A stretch of 64,000 nt of DNA from Streptomyces albus subsp. albus (GCF_000719865.1 NZ_JOID01000008.1:62001-126000); one strand, 5' to 3'. Positions 26,796-35,701 are shown, numbered from the stretch's first letter. Notes: generated by a model not told the origin, from the letters alone. Numbers and translations: made by a program.

Positions 26796-28067
26796 TCAGG
26801 CGATGGTCCACTTCTGGTTGGCGGCGCCGGTGCACGTCCAGATCTGGAGGCGGGTGCCGTCGGCCGAGGAGTTGCCCTTGGCGTCGAGGCACTTGCCGGC
26901 TCCGGTGTTGACCAGGTCGCGGGCGGCGGTGTGGGTCCACTGCTGCGCCGCCGTGCCGTTGCAGGTGTAGAGCTGCACGGCCGCGCCGTCGTCGTGCGAA
27001 CCGCCCTTGACGTCCAGGCATTTGCCGAGGGCCCGCACGGTGCCGTCGCTGCCGGCCGTCCACTGCTGGGCTTCGTGGCCCGTGCAGTCGTGCAGCTGGA
27101 TCGGCGTGCCGTCGGCGCTGCTCGCGCCCGCGACGTCGGCGCACATGCCGCCGATGCCCTGGATGGCGCCGGTGCGCGGGGTGCCGCCGCTGTCACCGGA
27201 GCCGGAGGGGGTGACGCGGACGTAGTCGATGGTCATCGTCTGCGGGAAGGACGTGCCGGCGTCGGGGCTGCCGGGCCAGTTGCCGCCCACCGCGAGGTTG
27301 AGGATGAGGAAGAAGGGGTGGTCGTAGACCCACTTGTTGCCGCCCACGTCCGCCGGGCCGCGGGTCTGGTAGGCCCGGCCGTCCACGGACCAGGTGATCC
27401 CGGAGGGGCTCCAGTCGACGGCGAAGACGTGGAAGTCGTCGGCGAAGGCCGCGCCGTTCGGCAGCGTGTACGCGGCGCCGATACCGCCCGAGCCCGAGTA
27501 GCCGGGGCCGTGGAGGGTGCCGTGGACGGTGCCGGGCTCGTTGCCGACGTTCTCCATGATGTCGATCTCGCCGCTGCCGGGCCAGCCGACGGAGCCGAGG
27601 TCGTCGCCCAGCATCCAGAAGGCCGGCCAGATGCCCTGGCCCCGCGGGATCTTGATGCGGGCCTCGAAGTGGCCGTACTTCTGGGTGAAGGTCTTCGCCG
27701 TGTTCAACCGCGCGGACGTGTACTGGCAGGTGCCGTACCAGCACTTCAGGCCCGGGTCGCTGTTCTTGCGGGCGGTGATGACCAGGTTGCCCTTGCCGTC
27801 GAGCGCGGCGTTGCCGGTGCTGTTCGTGTAGTACTGGAGCTCGTTGTTGCCGTTGCCGCTGCCGCCCGTCTCCAGGGTCCACTTCGAGGAGTCGGGCGCG
27901 CTGCCCGCGGGGCCGTCGAAGTCGTCGGACCACGTCTGCGCCGGGGCGGCGTTCGCGTGCTTCGTGGCCGGGCCGGACGTGGTGAAGAGGATGGCGGAGG
28001 CGAGGGCGGTGGTGAGCAGGAGCACCAGCCCTCCGAAGGACCATCGGCGTGCGCGATGAGCTGCCAT
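26796..28067 (-). CDS. Secreted GH16 endo-beta-1,3-glucanase with ricin-type CBM13
   Basis: The 423-residue product has a signal peptide with a hydrophobic core WSFGGLVLLLTTALASAILF. A GH16 catalytic domain (about 40-285) holds the ExDxxE catalytic motif in GEIDIMENVG and the substrate-cleft segment GIWPAFWMLG. A C-terminal ricin-B lectin domain of three repeats (about 300-423) has the QxW motifs QQWTAG, QQWTHT and QKWTIA. It should cut internal beta-1,3-glucan bonds; the CBM13 binds the polymer. The ATG was chosen to place the signal peptide at the N-terminus; an open frame extends upstream through the operator region. It is the first gene of the glucanase operon. Confidence 0.94.
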   Translation of the reverse strand: MAAHRARRWSFGGLVLLLTTALASAILFTTSGPATKHANAAPAQTWSDDFDGPAGSAPDSSKWTLETGGSGNGNNELQYYTNSTGNAALDGKGNLVITARKNSDPGLKCWYGTCQYTSARLNTAKTFTQKYGHFEARIKIPRGQGIWPAFWMLGDDLGSVGWPGSGEIDIMENVGNEPGTVHGTLHGPGYSGSGGIGAAYTLPNGAAFADDFHVFAVDWSPSGITWSVDGRAYQTRGPADVGGNKWVYDHPFFLILNLAVGGNWPGSPDAGTSFPQTMTIDYVRVTPSGSGDSGGTPRTGAIQGIGGMCADVAGASSADGTPIQLHDCTGHEAQQWTAGSDGTVRALGKCLDVKGGSHDDGAAVQLYTCNGTAAQQWTHTAARDLVNTGAGKCLDAKGNSSADGTRLQIWTCTGAANQKWTIA

Positions 28068-28150
28068 GGCGGGGACACACCTCGTCTGTGGGGAAGGTTC
28101 GGCGTCGGGCGCCGGACGGTGCGCGTCGAGGACGCGGACAGACGGATTCC

Positions 28151-28164
28151 TGAGAGCGCTCTCA
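28151..28164 (-). promoter_or_regulatory. LacI-family operator upstream of GH16-GH64
   Basis: TGAGAGCGCTCTCA is a perfect 14-bp palindrome. It differs from the CebR/CelR operator TGGGAGCGCTCCCA by one base per half. It lies 84 bp upstream of the GH16 start, so a LacI-type repressor responding to a glucan oligosaccharide is the likely regulator. Confidence 0.8.
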
Positions 28165-28291
28165 TGGTGCGCCGCACACCGCCGGCGGGCCATGACGATA
28201 CGCACGACGGATGGCCCCGCCAATCGGAACGAGAAGCTCCAAACGCCTCTGACCTGCACAAACGCAGGGAAGCGCGGAGAGCTGAGGAACG

Positions 28292-28319
28292 CTTGAGCCG
28301 CGCTTAAGCCGGACTTAAG
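28292..28319 (-). repeat. 11-bp-period CTTAAG direct repeats
   Basis: CTTGAG, CTTAAG and CTTAAG start at 28292, 28303 and 28314, each 11 bp apart, separated by CCGCG and CCGGA. Helical phasing suggests an activator binding site upstream of the glucanase operon. Confidence 0.5.
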
Positions 28320-28445
28320 ACACCGGCCGCGGACCGTGACGCTTATGTCTCGGATGCGCCCGGCCGCCGCCCGGGGCCGGGTCGGGGCGCCGGCGCGGGC
28401 CCGGACCCGACGGCGCCGTCGTCGGCACGGAGGACGGGCCGGCCC

Positions 28446-28925
28446 TCAGCCGTACATCCGGCGCATCGCGAAGTCGACCATCTGCTCGACGGCCTTGGCG
28501 TCGAAGACCATCCGGTGCTCCCCCTCCATGTCCAGCACGAAGCCGTAGCCCGTGGGCAGCAGGTCGAGCACCTCGGCGCCGGTCAGCGTGAAGTACTTCG
28601 ACTCCTTGCCGGCGTAGCCGCGCAGCTCCTTGAGCGAGGTGAAGAGCGGGATCACCGGCTGCTGGGTGCTGTGCAGCGCCAGGAAACCGGGGCCCTCGCC
28701 GCGCGGGCAGTAGATCTTCGAGGTCGAGAAGATGTGCTGGAAGTCCTCGGCCGACATCGATCCGGTGGTGAAGGCCCGTACCGCGTCGGCCAGCGAGGGC
28801 GGCGACGGCTCGGGGTAGAGCGGCTGGCCCGGCTGGGCGCCGTAGCCGCCGCGCCCCTGCTGCGGAGGTGGCGGAGGGGCCGCGTAACCCTGCCCGGCGC
28901 CCGGGTTCTGGTCATAGCCGTACAT
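28446..28925 (-). CDS. SseB-like domain protein with Pro/Gly/Tyr-rich N-terminus
   Basis: The 159-residue protein starts with a low-complexity MYGYDQNPGAGQGYAAPPPP stretch (about 1-45). An SseB-type domain follows, with LADAVRAFTTGSMSAEDFQ, IYCPRGEGPGFLAL, PVIPLFTSLKEL, GAEVLDLLPTGYGFVLD and the C-terminal AVEQMVDFAMRRMYG. The domain name comes from a type III secretion factor, but in actinobacteria it occurs in cytosolic proteins of unknown function. There is no signal peptide. TACCCT seven bases before the ATG may be a leaderless -10. It is divergent from the acyl-CoA dehydrogenase gene (133 bp between starts), so promoters may overlap. Confidence 0.85.
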   Translation of the reverse strand: MYGYDQNPGAGQGYAAPPPPPQQGRGGYGAQPGQPLYPEPSPPSLADAVRAFTTGSMSAEDFQHIFSTSKIYCPRGEGPGFLALHSTQQPVIPLFTSLKELRGYAGKESKYFTLTGAEVLDLLPTGYGFVLDMEGEHRMVFDAKAVEQMVDFAMRRMYG

Positions 28926-28949
28926 GACCCAAAGGGTAACGAGTCACAG

Positions 28950-28978
28950 TTGACCGGCGGGGGCTTGCGTCTTATTAC
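28950..28978 (+). promoter_or_regulatory. Promoter of acyl-CoA dehydrogenase
   Basis: TTGACC (28950-28955), a 17-bp spacer and TATTAC (28973-28978) fit a housekeeping sigma promoter, 80 bp before the ATG. The following ACTGACCGGTAGCATC might be an operator but is not a clean palindrome. Confidence 0.6.
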
Positions 28979-29058
28979 TGACCGGTAGCATCATGGCGTG
29001 ACCACGTTTGGTACGCAGTAGAGGTATGCCACCTCCCCGAAGCTACGGAGCCGTCGCC

Positions 29059-30885
29059 ATGGGGCACTACAAGTCGAATCTCCGCGACATCGAGTTCAAC
29101 CTCTTCGAGGTGCTCGGCCGCGACAAGCTGTACGGCACCGGCCCGTTCGCGGAGATGGACGTCGACACCGCTAAGAGCGTCCTGTCCGAGATCGCCCGCC
29201 TCTCCGAGAACGAACTCGCCGAGTCCTACGCCGACGCGGACCGCAACCCGCCGGTGTTCGACCCGGAGACCAACACCGCGCCGATCCCGGAGTCCTTCAA
29301 GAAGAGCTACCAGGCCTTCATGGACGCCGAGTGGTGGCGCCTGGGCATCCCGGAGGCGCTGGGCGGCACCATCACCCCGCGCTCCTTGCTCTGGGGCTTC
29401 GCCGAGACCATCCTGGGCTCGAACCCGGCGATCTGGATGTACTCCTCCGGCCCGGCCTTCGCCGGCGTGCTCTACGACGAGGGCACCGAGGAGCAGAAGA
29501 AGATCGCGAAGATCGCGGTGGAGAAGCAGTGGGGCTCCACCATGGTGCTGACCGAGCCGGACGCCGGCTCCGACGTGGGCGCCGGCCGCACCAAGGCCGT
29601 CCAGCAGGAGGACGGCAGCTGGCACATCGAGGGCGTGAAGCGCTTCATCACCTCGGGTGAGCACGACATGTCCGAGAACATCATCCACTACGTGCTGGCC
29701 CGCCCCGAGGGCGCCGGCCCCGGCACCAAGGGCCTGTCCCTCTTCATGGTGCCGAAGTACGAGTTCGACTTCGAGACCGGCGAGCTGGGCGCGCGCAACG
29801 GCGTCTACGCCACGAACGTCGAGCACAAGATGGGCCTCAAGGCGTCCAACACCTGCGAGATGACCTTCGGCGACCGCCACCCCGCCAAGGGCTGGCTCAT
29901 CGGCGACAAGCACGACGGCATCCGCCAGATGTTCATGATCATCGAGTTCGCGCGGATGATGGTCGGCACGAAGGCCATCGCCACCCTCTCCACCGGCTAC
30001 CTCAACGCCCTGGAGTACGCCAAGGAGCGCGTGCAGGGCCCGGACCTGGCCGCCTTCACGGACAAGACCGCCCCGCGCGTCACCATCACGCACCACCCCG
30101 ACGTCCGCCGCGCGCTCATGACGCAGAAGGCGTACGCCGAGGGCATGCGCTCCCTCGTGCTCTACACCGCCTCGATCCAGGACGAGATCCTGGTCAAGGA
30201 GGCCGCGGGCGAGGACGCCTCCGCGATCCACCGCCTCAACGACCTGCTGCTGCCGATCGTCAAGGGCTACGGCTCCGAGAAGTCCTACGAGCAGCTCGCC
30301 CAGTCGCTGCAGACCTTCGGCGGCTCCGGCTACCTCCAGGAGTACCCGCTGGAGCAGTACATCCGGGACGCCAAGATCGACACCCTCTACGAGGGCACCA
30401 CCGCCATCCAGGGCCAGGACTTCTTCTTCCGGAAGATCGTCCGGGACCAGGGCCAGGCGCTGACCGCCCTCTCCGAGGAGATCAAGAAGTTCCTCGGCGA
30501 CGCTGAGGGCGGCGAGGAGCTGGCCGACGCCCGCGCCGAGCTGTCCAAGGCCGCGGTCGACCTGGAGGCCATCGTCGGCCACATGCTGACCGACCTGGCC
30601 GCCACCGAGCAGGACGTGAAGTCGATCTACAAGGTCGGCCTCAACACCACCCGCCTGCTGATGGCCTCCGGCGACGTCGTCGTCGGCTACCTGCTGCTCA
30701 AGGGCGCCGCGGTCGCCGCCTCGAAGCTCGCCTCGGCCTCCGCCAAGGACAAGCCCTTCTACGAGGGCAAGATCGCCGCGGCCAAGTTCTTCGCGCACAA
30801 CGTGCTGCCGGGCGTCTCCGTCCAGCGCACGCTGGCCGAGAAGACCGACAACTCCCTGATGGAGCTGGACGAGGCCGCCTTCTGA
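29059..30885 (+). CDS. Acyl-CoA dehydrogenase, FadE5-like long form
   Basis: The 608-residue FAD enzyme should catalyse the first step of fatty-acid beta-oxidation (acyl-CoA to trans-2-enoyl-CoA). The middle domain has [15 protein letters not shown] and [11 protein letters not shown]. The C-terminal helical domain has [16 protein letters not shown] and [14 protein letters not shown], with the catalytic Glu in YEGTT. The extra roughly 130-residue C-terminal domain ([18 protein letters not shown] ...) is typical of the actinobacterial 600-residue class. The ATG behind ACGGAG was chosen over an upstream in-frame GTG. It is monocistronic and followed by a strong hairpin. Confidence 0.95.
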   Translation: MGHYKSNLRDIEFNLFEVLGRDKLYGTGPFAEMDVDTAKSVLSEIARLSENELAESYADADRNPPVFDPETNTAPIPESFKKSYQAFMDAEWWRLGIPEALGGTITPRSLLWGFAETILGSNPAIWMYSSGPAFAGVLYDEGTEEQKKIAKIAVEKQWGSTMVLTEPDAGSDVGAGRTKAVQQEDGSWHIEGVKRFITSGEHDMSENIIHYVLARPEGAGPGTKGLSLFMVPKYEFDFETGELGARNGVYATNVEHKMGLKASNTCEMTFGDRHPAKGWLIGDKHDGIRQMFMIIEFARMMVGTKAIATLSTGYLNALEYAKERVQGPDLAAFTDKTAPRVTITHHPDVRRALMTQKAYAEGMRSLVLYTASIQDEILVKEAAGEDASAIHRLNDLLLPIVKGYGSEKSYEQLAQSLQTFGGSGYLQEYPLEQYIRDAKIDTLYEGTTAIQGQDFFFRKIVRDQGQALTALSEEIKKFLGDAEGGEELADARAELSKAAVDLEAIVGHMLTDLAATEQDVKSIYKVGLNTTRLLMASGDVVVGYLLLKGAAVAASKLASASAKDKPFYEGKIAAAKFFAHNVLPGVSVQRTLAEKTDNSLMELDEAAF

Positions 30886-31004
30886 GGCACCACCGCGTCC
30901 GGAACGCGCACCGCGTTCCCCCGCACCCAGGTCCCCGTCCGCGGATGAGGCCCTGAAACCCCGGCCCGCACAGGCCGTCCGCGCCGACGCGCGGCCGGGG
31001 TCCC

Positions 31005-31039
31005 GACCCCCGCCCGGCAGGTCCCACCGGGCGGGGGTC
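31005..31039 (+). terminator. Terminator after acyl-CoA dehydrogenase
   Basis: A perfect 13-bp stem GACCCCCGCCCGG / CCGGGCGGGGGTC encloses a 9-nt loop. It ends 60 bp before the next start codon. Confidence 0.8.
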
Positions 31040-31086
31040 ATCTGCTGTGTGCCGCGAGCCCGTTCGGGCCCGTCCGGGCGCTTTCC

Positions 31087-31098
31087 TATGCTGAGACC
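31087..31098 (+). promoter_or_regulatory. Leaderless -10 of the M18 aminopeptidase gene
   Basis: TATGCT (31087-31092) lies six bases before the ATG, with TTCGGG about 18 bp further upstream and no ribosome site. Confidence 0.55.
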
Positions 31099-32397
31099 AT
31101 GAGCAGACCTCCCCGCTTCACCCGCGCGCACACCGACGACCTGATGTCCTACCTGGCGGCGAGCCCGTCGCCCTACCACGCGGTCGCCAACGCCGCGGGA
31201 CGGCTGGAGACGGCCGGGTTCCGGCAGGCCGGGGAGACCGAGGCGTGGGACGGCACGCCCGGCGGCCGGTACGTCCTGCGGGGCGGGGCGCTCATCGCCT
31301 GGTACGTCCCCGACGGCGCCGGCCCCGAGACGCCGTACCGGATCATCGGCGCCCACACCGACTCCCCCAACCTGCGGGTGAAGCCCGTGCCGGACACCGG
31401 CGCGCACGGCTGGCGGCAGATCGCCGTCGAGATCTACGGCGGCACGCTCCTCAACACCTGGCTCGACCGGGACCTCGGCCTCAGCGGCCGGCTCACCCTG
31501 CGCGACGGCTCCAGCCGCCTCGTCACCGTCGACCGGCCGCTGCTCCGCGTGCCGCAGCTCGCCGTCCACCTCGACCGCGCCGTTAACACCGAGGGCCTCA
31601 AGCTCGACAAGCAGCGCCACATGACGCCCATCTGGGGCCTCGGCGACGTCCACGAGGGCGACCTCGTCTCCTTCGTCGCGGACGAGGCCGAAGTCCCCGC
31701 CGGGGAGATCGCCGGCTGGGACCTGATGGTCCACAGCGTCGAGCCCCCCGCCTACCTCGGCCGCGACCGCGAACTGCTCGCCGGGCCGCGCATGGACAAC
31801 CTGCTGTCCGTCCACGCCGGCACGGCCGCCCTCACCGCCGTCGCCCGGGACGGCGGGAAGCACCTCACGGCCATCCCCGTCCTCGCCGCCTTCGACCACG
31901 AGGAGAACGGCAGCCAGTCCGACACCGGCGCCGACGGGCCGCTCCTCGGCGGCGTCATGGAACGCTCCCTCTTCGCCCGCGGCGGCACCTACGAGGACCG
32001 CGCCCGCTCCTTCGCCGGCTCCTTCTGCCTCTCCTCCGACACCGGCCACGCCGTCCACCCCAACTACGCGGAGCGGCACGAGCCCGGCCACCACCCGATG
32101 CCGAACGGGGGCCCGATCCTCAAGGTCAACGTCAACCAGCGCTACGCCACCGACGGCGCCGGCCGGGCCGTCTTCGTCCGCGCCTGCGAGCGCGCCGGGG
32201 TGCCCTGGCAGGCGTTCGTCTCCAACAACTCCATGCCCTGCGGCACCACCATCGGCCCCATCACCGCCGCCCGGCACGGCATCGCGACGGTCGACATCGG
32301 CGCCGCCATCCTCTCCATGCACTCGGCCCGCGAACTGTGCGGCGCCGACGACCCGCACCTGCTCGCCGACGCGATCCGGGCCTTCCTGGAGGAGTGA
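31099..32397 (+). CDS. M18 family aminopeptidase
   Basis: The 432-residue cytosolic enzyme belongs to the aspartyl-aminopeptidase family M18 with two zinc ions. It shows IIGAHTDSPNLRVKP (zinc His and Asp), YGGTLLNTWLDRDL, FDHEENGSQSDTGADG (catalytic and zinc Glu), FCLSSDTGHAVHPNYAERHEP (zinc Asp and His), MPCGTTIGPI, and the C-terminal zinc His in VDIGAAILSMHSARE. It removes N-terminal residues, preferably acidic in characterised members, and forms dodecamers in relatives. It is monocistronic and probably leaderless. All catalytic residues are present. Confidence 0.95.
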   Translation: MSRPPRFTRAHTDDLMSYLAASPSPYHAVANAAGRLETAGFRQAGETEAWDGTPGGRYVLRGGALIAWYVPDGAGPETPYRIIGAHTDSPNLRVKPVPDTGAHGWRQIAVEIYGGTLLNTWLDRDLGLSGRLTLRDGSSRLVTVDRPLLRVPQLAVHLDRAVNTEGLKLDKQRHMTPIWGLGDVHEGDLVSFVADEAEVPAGEIAGWDLMVHSVEPPAYLGRDRELLAGPRMDNLLSVHAGTAALTAVARDGGKHLTAIPVLAAFDHEENGSQSDTGADGPLLGGVMERSLFARGGTYEDRARSFAGSFCLSSDTGHAVHPNYAERHEPGHHPMPNGGPILKVNVNQRYATDGAGRAVFVRACERAGVPWQAFVSNNSMPCGTTIGPITAARHGIATVDIGAAILSMHSARELCGADDPHLLADAIRAFLEE

Positions 32398-32581
32398 GCC
32401 GGGGGCGGTTTCCCGGCCCCGGGGCGGCGCGGCGGCTCCGGGGCCGGAACGCCGTGGCGCGCGGGGCACTTGACACCCGCCGAATCCTCTTCACACCAAG
32501 CGGCGCATGGAGCCCCCCGCCCCGGGTATCCGGAGGCTACGCACGGAGCCCAGAGAGCCAACGCTTGAGGAGGCGGATCCC

Positions 32582-32812
32582 ATGGGTATCGGCGGATGCA
32601 TCGGTCTGATCGCGGTGGGTGGCATCCTCACCTTCGCCGTCAACTGGGACATTGCCGGAGTCAACCTCGATCTGGTCGGCCTCATCATGATGGCGGTCGG
32701 CCTCATCGGACTCGCGGCCTACGTGAGCATCCTGAAGCGGCGCAGGGTCCAGCCGCCGGCCCCGGGCGCCCCGGTGGTCGAGGTCGAGGACCACAACCGC
32801 TACTACCGGTGA
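32582..32812 (+). CDS. Small two-helix membrane protein (DUF6458-like)
   Basis: The 76-residue protein has two hydrophobic helices (GIGGCIGLIAVGGILTFAV and LDLVGLIMMAVGLIGLAAYV) joined by NWDIAGVN. A basic KRRR stop-transfer and a polar tail VEVEDHNRYYR follow. It matches a small membrane protein common in Streptomyces with the same GIGGxxxxIAVGAIL start; function unknown. The ATG has GAGGAGGCGG upstream. It stands alone, with a bidirectional-type hairpin after it. Confidence 0.85.
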   Translation: MGIGGCIGLIAVGGILTFAVNWDIAGVNLDLVGLIMMAVGLIGLAAYVSILKRRRVQPPAPGAPVVEVEDHNRYYR

Positions 32813-33140
32813 CGCGCGGCAGCGGAGAAGCATTCAGCTGCGGGACACGGCGTCCGCGGTCCCCCGCACCGGGGCCGCGGACGTTTGCGTTCCGTCCGGC
32901 GGCCGGCCCCGCCGTGCTGGACCGAGGCCCCGGCTCGCCGCGCGCCTCCGTCCGCCCTCTGGCGGGCCGGGGGGATTCGGCCTCGGCTCGGGCGACCGCG
33001 GTCGGCCGCCTCCGGCCCCAAGTCGGGCCGCACGTCCGTCCCACCGCGGCCAGGCCACCCCCGGCTCCGGCACGTGCGCTGAGAGCCGGTTTCCGGCGTG
33101 GGGTGGGTCAGCCGGGCCGCACGTTCAGCCCGGCCGCACG
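32813..33140. other. Intergenic region between convergent genes
   Basis: These 328 bp hold a terminator hairpin near the left end. Beyond it (32890-33140) is GC-rich sequence with no gene or motif I recognise. Confidence 0.6.
32851..32883 (+). terminator. Terminator after the small membrane protein
   Basis: CGTCCGCGG pairs with CCGCGGACG, extended inward by CCCC/GGGG with one bulged T, and followed by TTTGCG. Confidence 0.7.
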
Positions 33141-35051
33141 TCAGGGAGCGTCGAGCCCCGCCAGCACCAGCGGCAGCCGGTCAGCGCCGCCCTCGGCCAC
33201 CGTCACCGGAACTCCCCAGTCCTGCTGGTGCACATGGCAGGCCGGGAACTCCTGCGCCGGGTCGTCGTCACAGGACGCCGCCATCGCCGAGACGTGCAGC
33301 ACCCCCTCCGTGAACCCCTCGGCCAGGACGAGATCGCGCCCGAGCCCCGTGTCCGTACCGGAACCCTCCGCCAGCAGCTCCGGCGGCGTGGCGCTGACGA
33401 CGAGCCGGGTCGCGGGACCGTAGCGCTCGTCCAGCTTCTGCCCGGCGGGCGGCCGGAACACCACGTCCAGCCGGAGCCGCCCCGGCGCCACCTCGGTGGC
33501 CGCGCGCTGCGTCCGGTGCGCCACCGGCTCGACGCGTACCGCCTCCTCGGGCAGGCGCAGCCGGGTCAGCCGGTGCCGGGCGGACTCCACGACCACGATC
33601 GCGTCGCCGTCGAGCACGGCGTCCGAGGGCTCGCGCAGATCGGTGGCGAGGGTGGTCACCTCGCCGGTGGCCGGGTCGTAGCGGCGCAGCGCGTGGTTGT
33701 ACGTGTCGCTGACGGCGACCGAGCCGTCGGGGAGCGCGGTCACGCCCAGGGGATGCTGGAGCAGAGCCTGCCCGGCGGGGCCGTCGCGGTGCCCGAAGTC
33801 GAAGAGGCCGGTGCCGACGGCCGTGCGGACGACGAACTCCCCGCCCGCGGCCCCCGGTCCGGCCGGCTCAGGCTGCTCGTCCGGCTCGGACCGCTCATCG
33901 GCCTCGGCCCGCTCGATCCAGCGGAGGGCGCTGGTCTCGGAGTCGGCGATCCACAGCCGGTCCCCGGCGGCCGCGAGCCCGGACGGCTGCGCGAACCACG
34001 CCTCGGCGGCGGGCCCGTCCACCAGGCCCTCGTTGGTCGTACCGGCGACGGCCTCGACGGTGCCGCCGCCGCCCGCTCCCTCGACCCCGCCCCCGTCCGC
34101 CGGCGGGGTCCATGTCCACAGCTGGTGGACGCCGGCCATGGCGATCCACAGCCGGTCCGCGAACCAGGCCACGTCCCAGGGCGAGGAGAGATCCGTCTCC
34201 CGGGCGGGCCCGGAGGTCGCGGAGCCCTGCCACCACTGGCGGCCGGTGCCGGCGATCGTCGTCACCCGCCCCGTCTCCAGGTCCACCGCCCGCAGAGCGT
34301 GGTTGACCGTGTCGGCCACCACGACGGTGCCGTCGGGCAGCAGCGCCAGGCCCTGCGGCTCGCTGAACCGCGCCTCGTCCGGACCGCCGTCGGCCAGGCC
34401 GCGCTCACCGCTGCCGATCCGGCGGACGACGGTCTCACCGTCTGCGGCCAGCTCCACCAGCGCGTGCCGGGTGGAGTCCGAGACGAGGAAGGTGCCGCCG
34501 GGCAGCCGCACGGCCTTGCCGGGGAACCGCAGATCGGTCGGCACCGGCTCGGGCGCGACGTACGGACCCTCGCCGCGCCGCAGCGTGCCCTTCGCGGCGT
34601 GCTGCTCCTCCAGCTCGCTCACCAGGCGCTCGATGGCGTGGGCGTGCCCCTCGCCCGCGTGCTGGGCGACGACGTAGCCCTCGGGGTCGATGACGACGAG
34701 CGTGGGCCAGGCCCGCACGGCGTACTGCTTCCAGGTGGCCAGCTCGGGATCGTCGAGCACGGGGTGGTGCACCTCATAGCGCTCGACGGCGTCCACGACG
34801 GCTTGGTGCTCGGCCTCGTGCACGAACTTCGGCGAATGAACCCCGATCACCACGACCGTGTCGCGGTGCTTCTCCTCCAACTCCCGCAACTCGTCGAGTA
34901 CGTGCAGACAATTCACACAGCAGAACGTCCAAAAATCCAAGATCACGATCCGCCCCCGCAGGTCGGCGAGGGTGTACGAGGTGCCGCCGGTGTTGAGCCA
35001 GCCGCCCTTGCCGATCAATTCGGGAGCGCGGACGCGTGCGTGCTTTGCCAT
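33141..35051 (-). CDS. Thioredoxin-like and NHL-repeat protein (NHLRC2-like)
   Basis: In this 636-residue protein the first 160 residues form a thioredoxin fold with ILDFWTFCCVNCLHVLDEL. The CVNC is the CxxC active site and is preceded by another Cys. An NHL beta-propeller follows, with repeats such as FSEPQGLALLPDGTVVVAD, LSSPWDVAWFADRLWIAM, FAQPSGLAAAGDRLWIAD and LQHPLGVTALPDGSVAVSD. A C-terminal beta domain ends it. The layout matches NHLRC2-type proteins. It lacks a signal peptide, so it is probably cytosolic; redox activity is plausible but unproven. The start was set at the MAKHARVRAPEL ATG. Confidence 0.92.
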   Translation of the reverse strand: MAKHARVRAPELIGKGGWLNTGGTSYTLADLRGRIVILDFWTFCCVNCLHVLDELRELEEKHRDTVVVIGVHSPKFVHEAEHQAVVDAVERYEVHHPVLDDPELATWKQYAVRAWPTLVVIDPEGYVVAQHAGEGHAHAIERLVSELEEQHAAKGTLRRGEGPYVAPEPVPTDLRFPGKAVRLPGGTFLVSDSTRHALVELAADGETVVRRIGSGERGLADGGPDEARFSEPQGLALLPDGTVVVADTVNHALRAVDLETGRVTTIAGTGRQWWQGSATSGPARETDLSSPWDVAWFADRLWIAMAGVHQLWTWTPPADGGGVEGAGGGGTVEAVAGTTNEGLVDGPAAEAWFAQPSGLAAAGDRLWIADSETSALRWIERAEADERSEPDEQPEPAGPGAAGGEFVVRTAVGTGLFDFGHRDGPAGQALLQHPLGVTALPDGSVAVSDTYNHALRRYDPATGEVTTLATDLREPSDAVLDGDAIVVVESARHRLTRLRLPEEAVRVEPVAHRTQRAATEVAPGRLRLDVVFRPPAGQKLDERYGPATRLVVSATPPELLAEGSGTDTGLGRDLVLAEGFTEGVLHVSAMAASCDDDPAQEFPACHVHQQDWGVPVTVAEGGADRLPLVLAGLDAP

Positions 35052-35257
35052 CCGTCCATGGTGCCCGACGACGGGCGAGGCCCGGACGCCGGGCACGGGC
35101 GCGCGCTGCCGGCCGCCGGGCGAACGCGCGACGGCGCCCCCGGCGGTCTGACCAGGGGCGTTACGTCGAGCGGGTCCTCCCCGACACCCCCAACGCCCCG
35201 GGTGCCAATCGACGGACTTGGCCGGGGTCTCCCAGGTGGCCCGGGCCGGTCAACGCG

Positions 35258-35572
35258 TCACGGCAGCACGGCTTCGTCAGGGTCCGGCGACCCGAGGCGG
35301 CCGCCACGTGACTCGGCGACCAGCAGGGCATCAGCCAGGCACTCGGCGAGCCGTTTCGCCGCATACCGCAGTTCGGACACCGTCGCCTTCGGGTCGTTCA
35401 GGACTCCGCGCGCGAGATCAAGGACGTCCGCGCCGGTCTTGAGCTGCGCGGCCTCGACGTTGTCGGCGAGCTTCGTCAAGAAGCCGCCGGGGTTGTCGTC
35501 CGGAATGTATGCGCGTCGGCCCTCCGGTCCGGGCCATGGAAGCAGGCGGACGGGGGTCAGTAGGCTTCGCAT
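35258..35572 (-). CDS. Small protein A, paralogue of protein B; function unknown
   Basis: I do not recognise a named family for this 104-residue protein. It has VRLLPWPGPEG near the start, then two predicted helices (LTKLADNVEAAQLKTGADVL, ELRYAAKRLAECLADALLVA) around NDPKAT. It is clearly paralogous to protein B about 1 kb away: shared features are RLLPW, LAD..E.AQL, DPKA..SELR, RL.ECL.DAL.VA.SRG.RL. The start has AAGGAG nine bases upstream; a structured leader precedes it. It is divergent from a GntR regulator. Such proteins are frequent in Streptomyces next to HTH regulators. Confidence 0.75.
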   Translation of the reverse strand: MRSLLTPVRLLPWPGPEGRRAYIPDDNPGGFLTKLADNVEAAQLKTGADVLDLARGVLNDPKATVSELRYAAKRLAECLADALLVAESRGGRLGSPDPDEAVLP

Positions 35573-35596
35573 CGTCGTTCGCTCCTTGCAGCGATC

Positions 35597-35636
35597 GGCC
35601 ATGCCCCGGGCCGTGCCAGCGGCGCCGGGGTCTTTC
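35597..35636 (-). ncRNA. Structured 5' leader of gene A (hairpin copy 1)
   Basis: On the plus strand, CCCCGG (35604-35609) pairs with CCGGGG (35625-35630). Inside, CCG (35611-35613) pairs with CGG (35620-35622) around a 6-nt loop. The element is flanked by GGCCATG and TCTTTC and ends about 25 bp before the gene A start. A matching element lies before gene C. A candidate cis-regulatory RNA or DNA element. Confidence 0.45.
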
Positions 35637-35701
35637 ATGTCCACAACCGTAACCTGACCGCACCATGGCGCACCAGGTCACACCAATGCGCACGGGTGTG
35701 C

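Larger units (their letters stand above)
28068..28445. other. Regulatory intergenic region upstream of the glucanase operon
   Basis: These 378 bp have no gene. They contain the palindrome at 28151-28164 and, further upstream, three 11-bp-spaced CTTAAG-like repeats (28292-28319). No clear terminator for the upstream SseB-like gene was recognised. Confidence 0.65.

Noticed and set aside
28973..28990. FadR/TetR operator in ACTGACCGGTAGCATC before the acyl-CoA dehydrogenase
   Set aside because: Only the central ACCGGT is symmetric; flanks do not pair, so no operator is claimed.
35218..35253. Terminator TTGGCCGG/CCGGTCAA after gene A
   Set aside because: Eight pairs with a wobble and a 20-nt loop are too weak to call.
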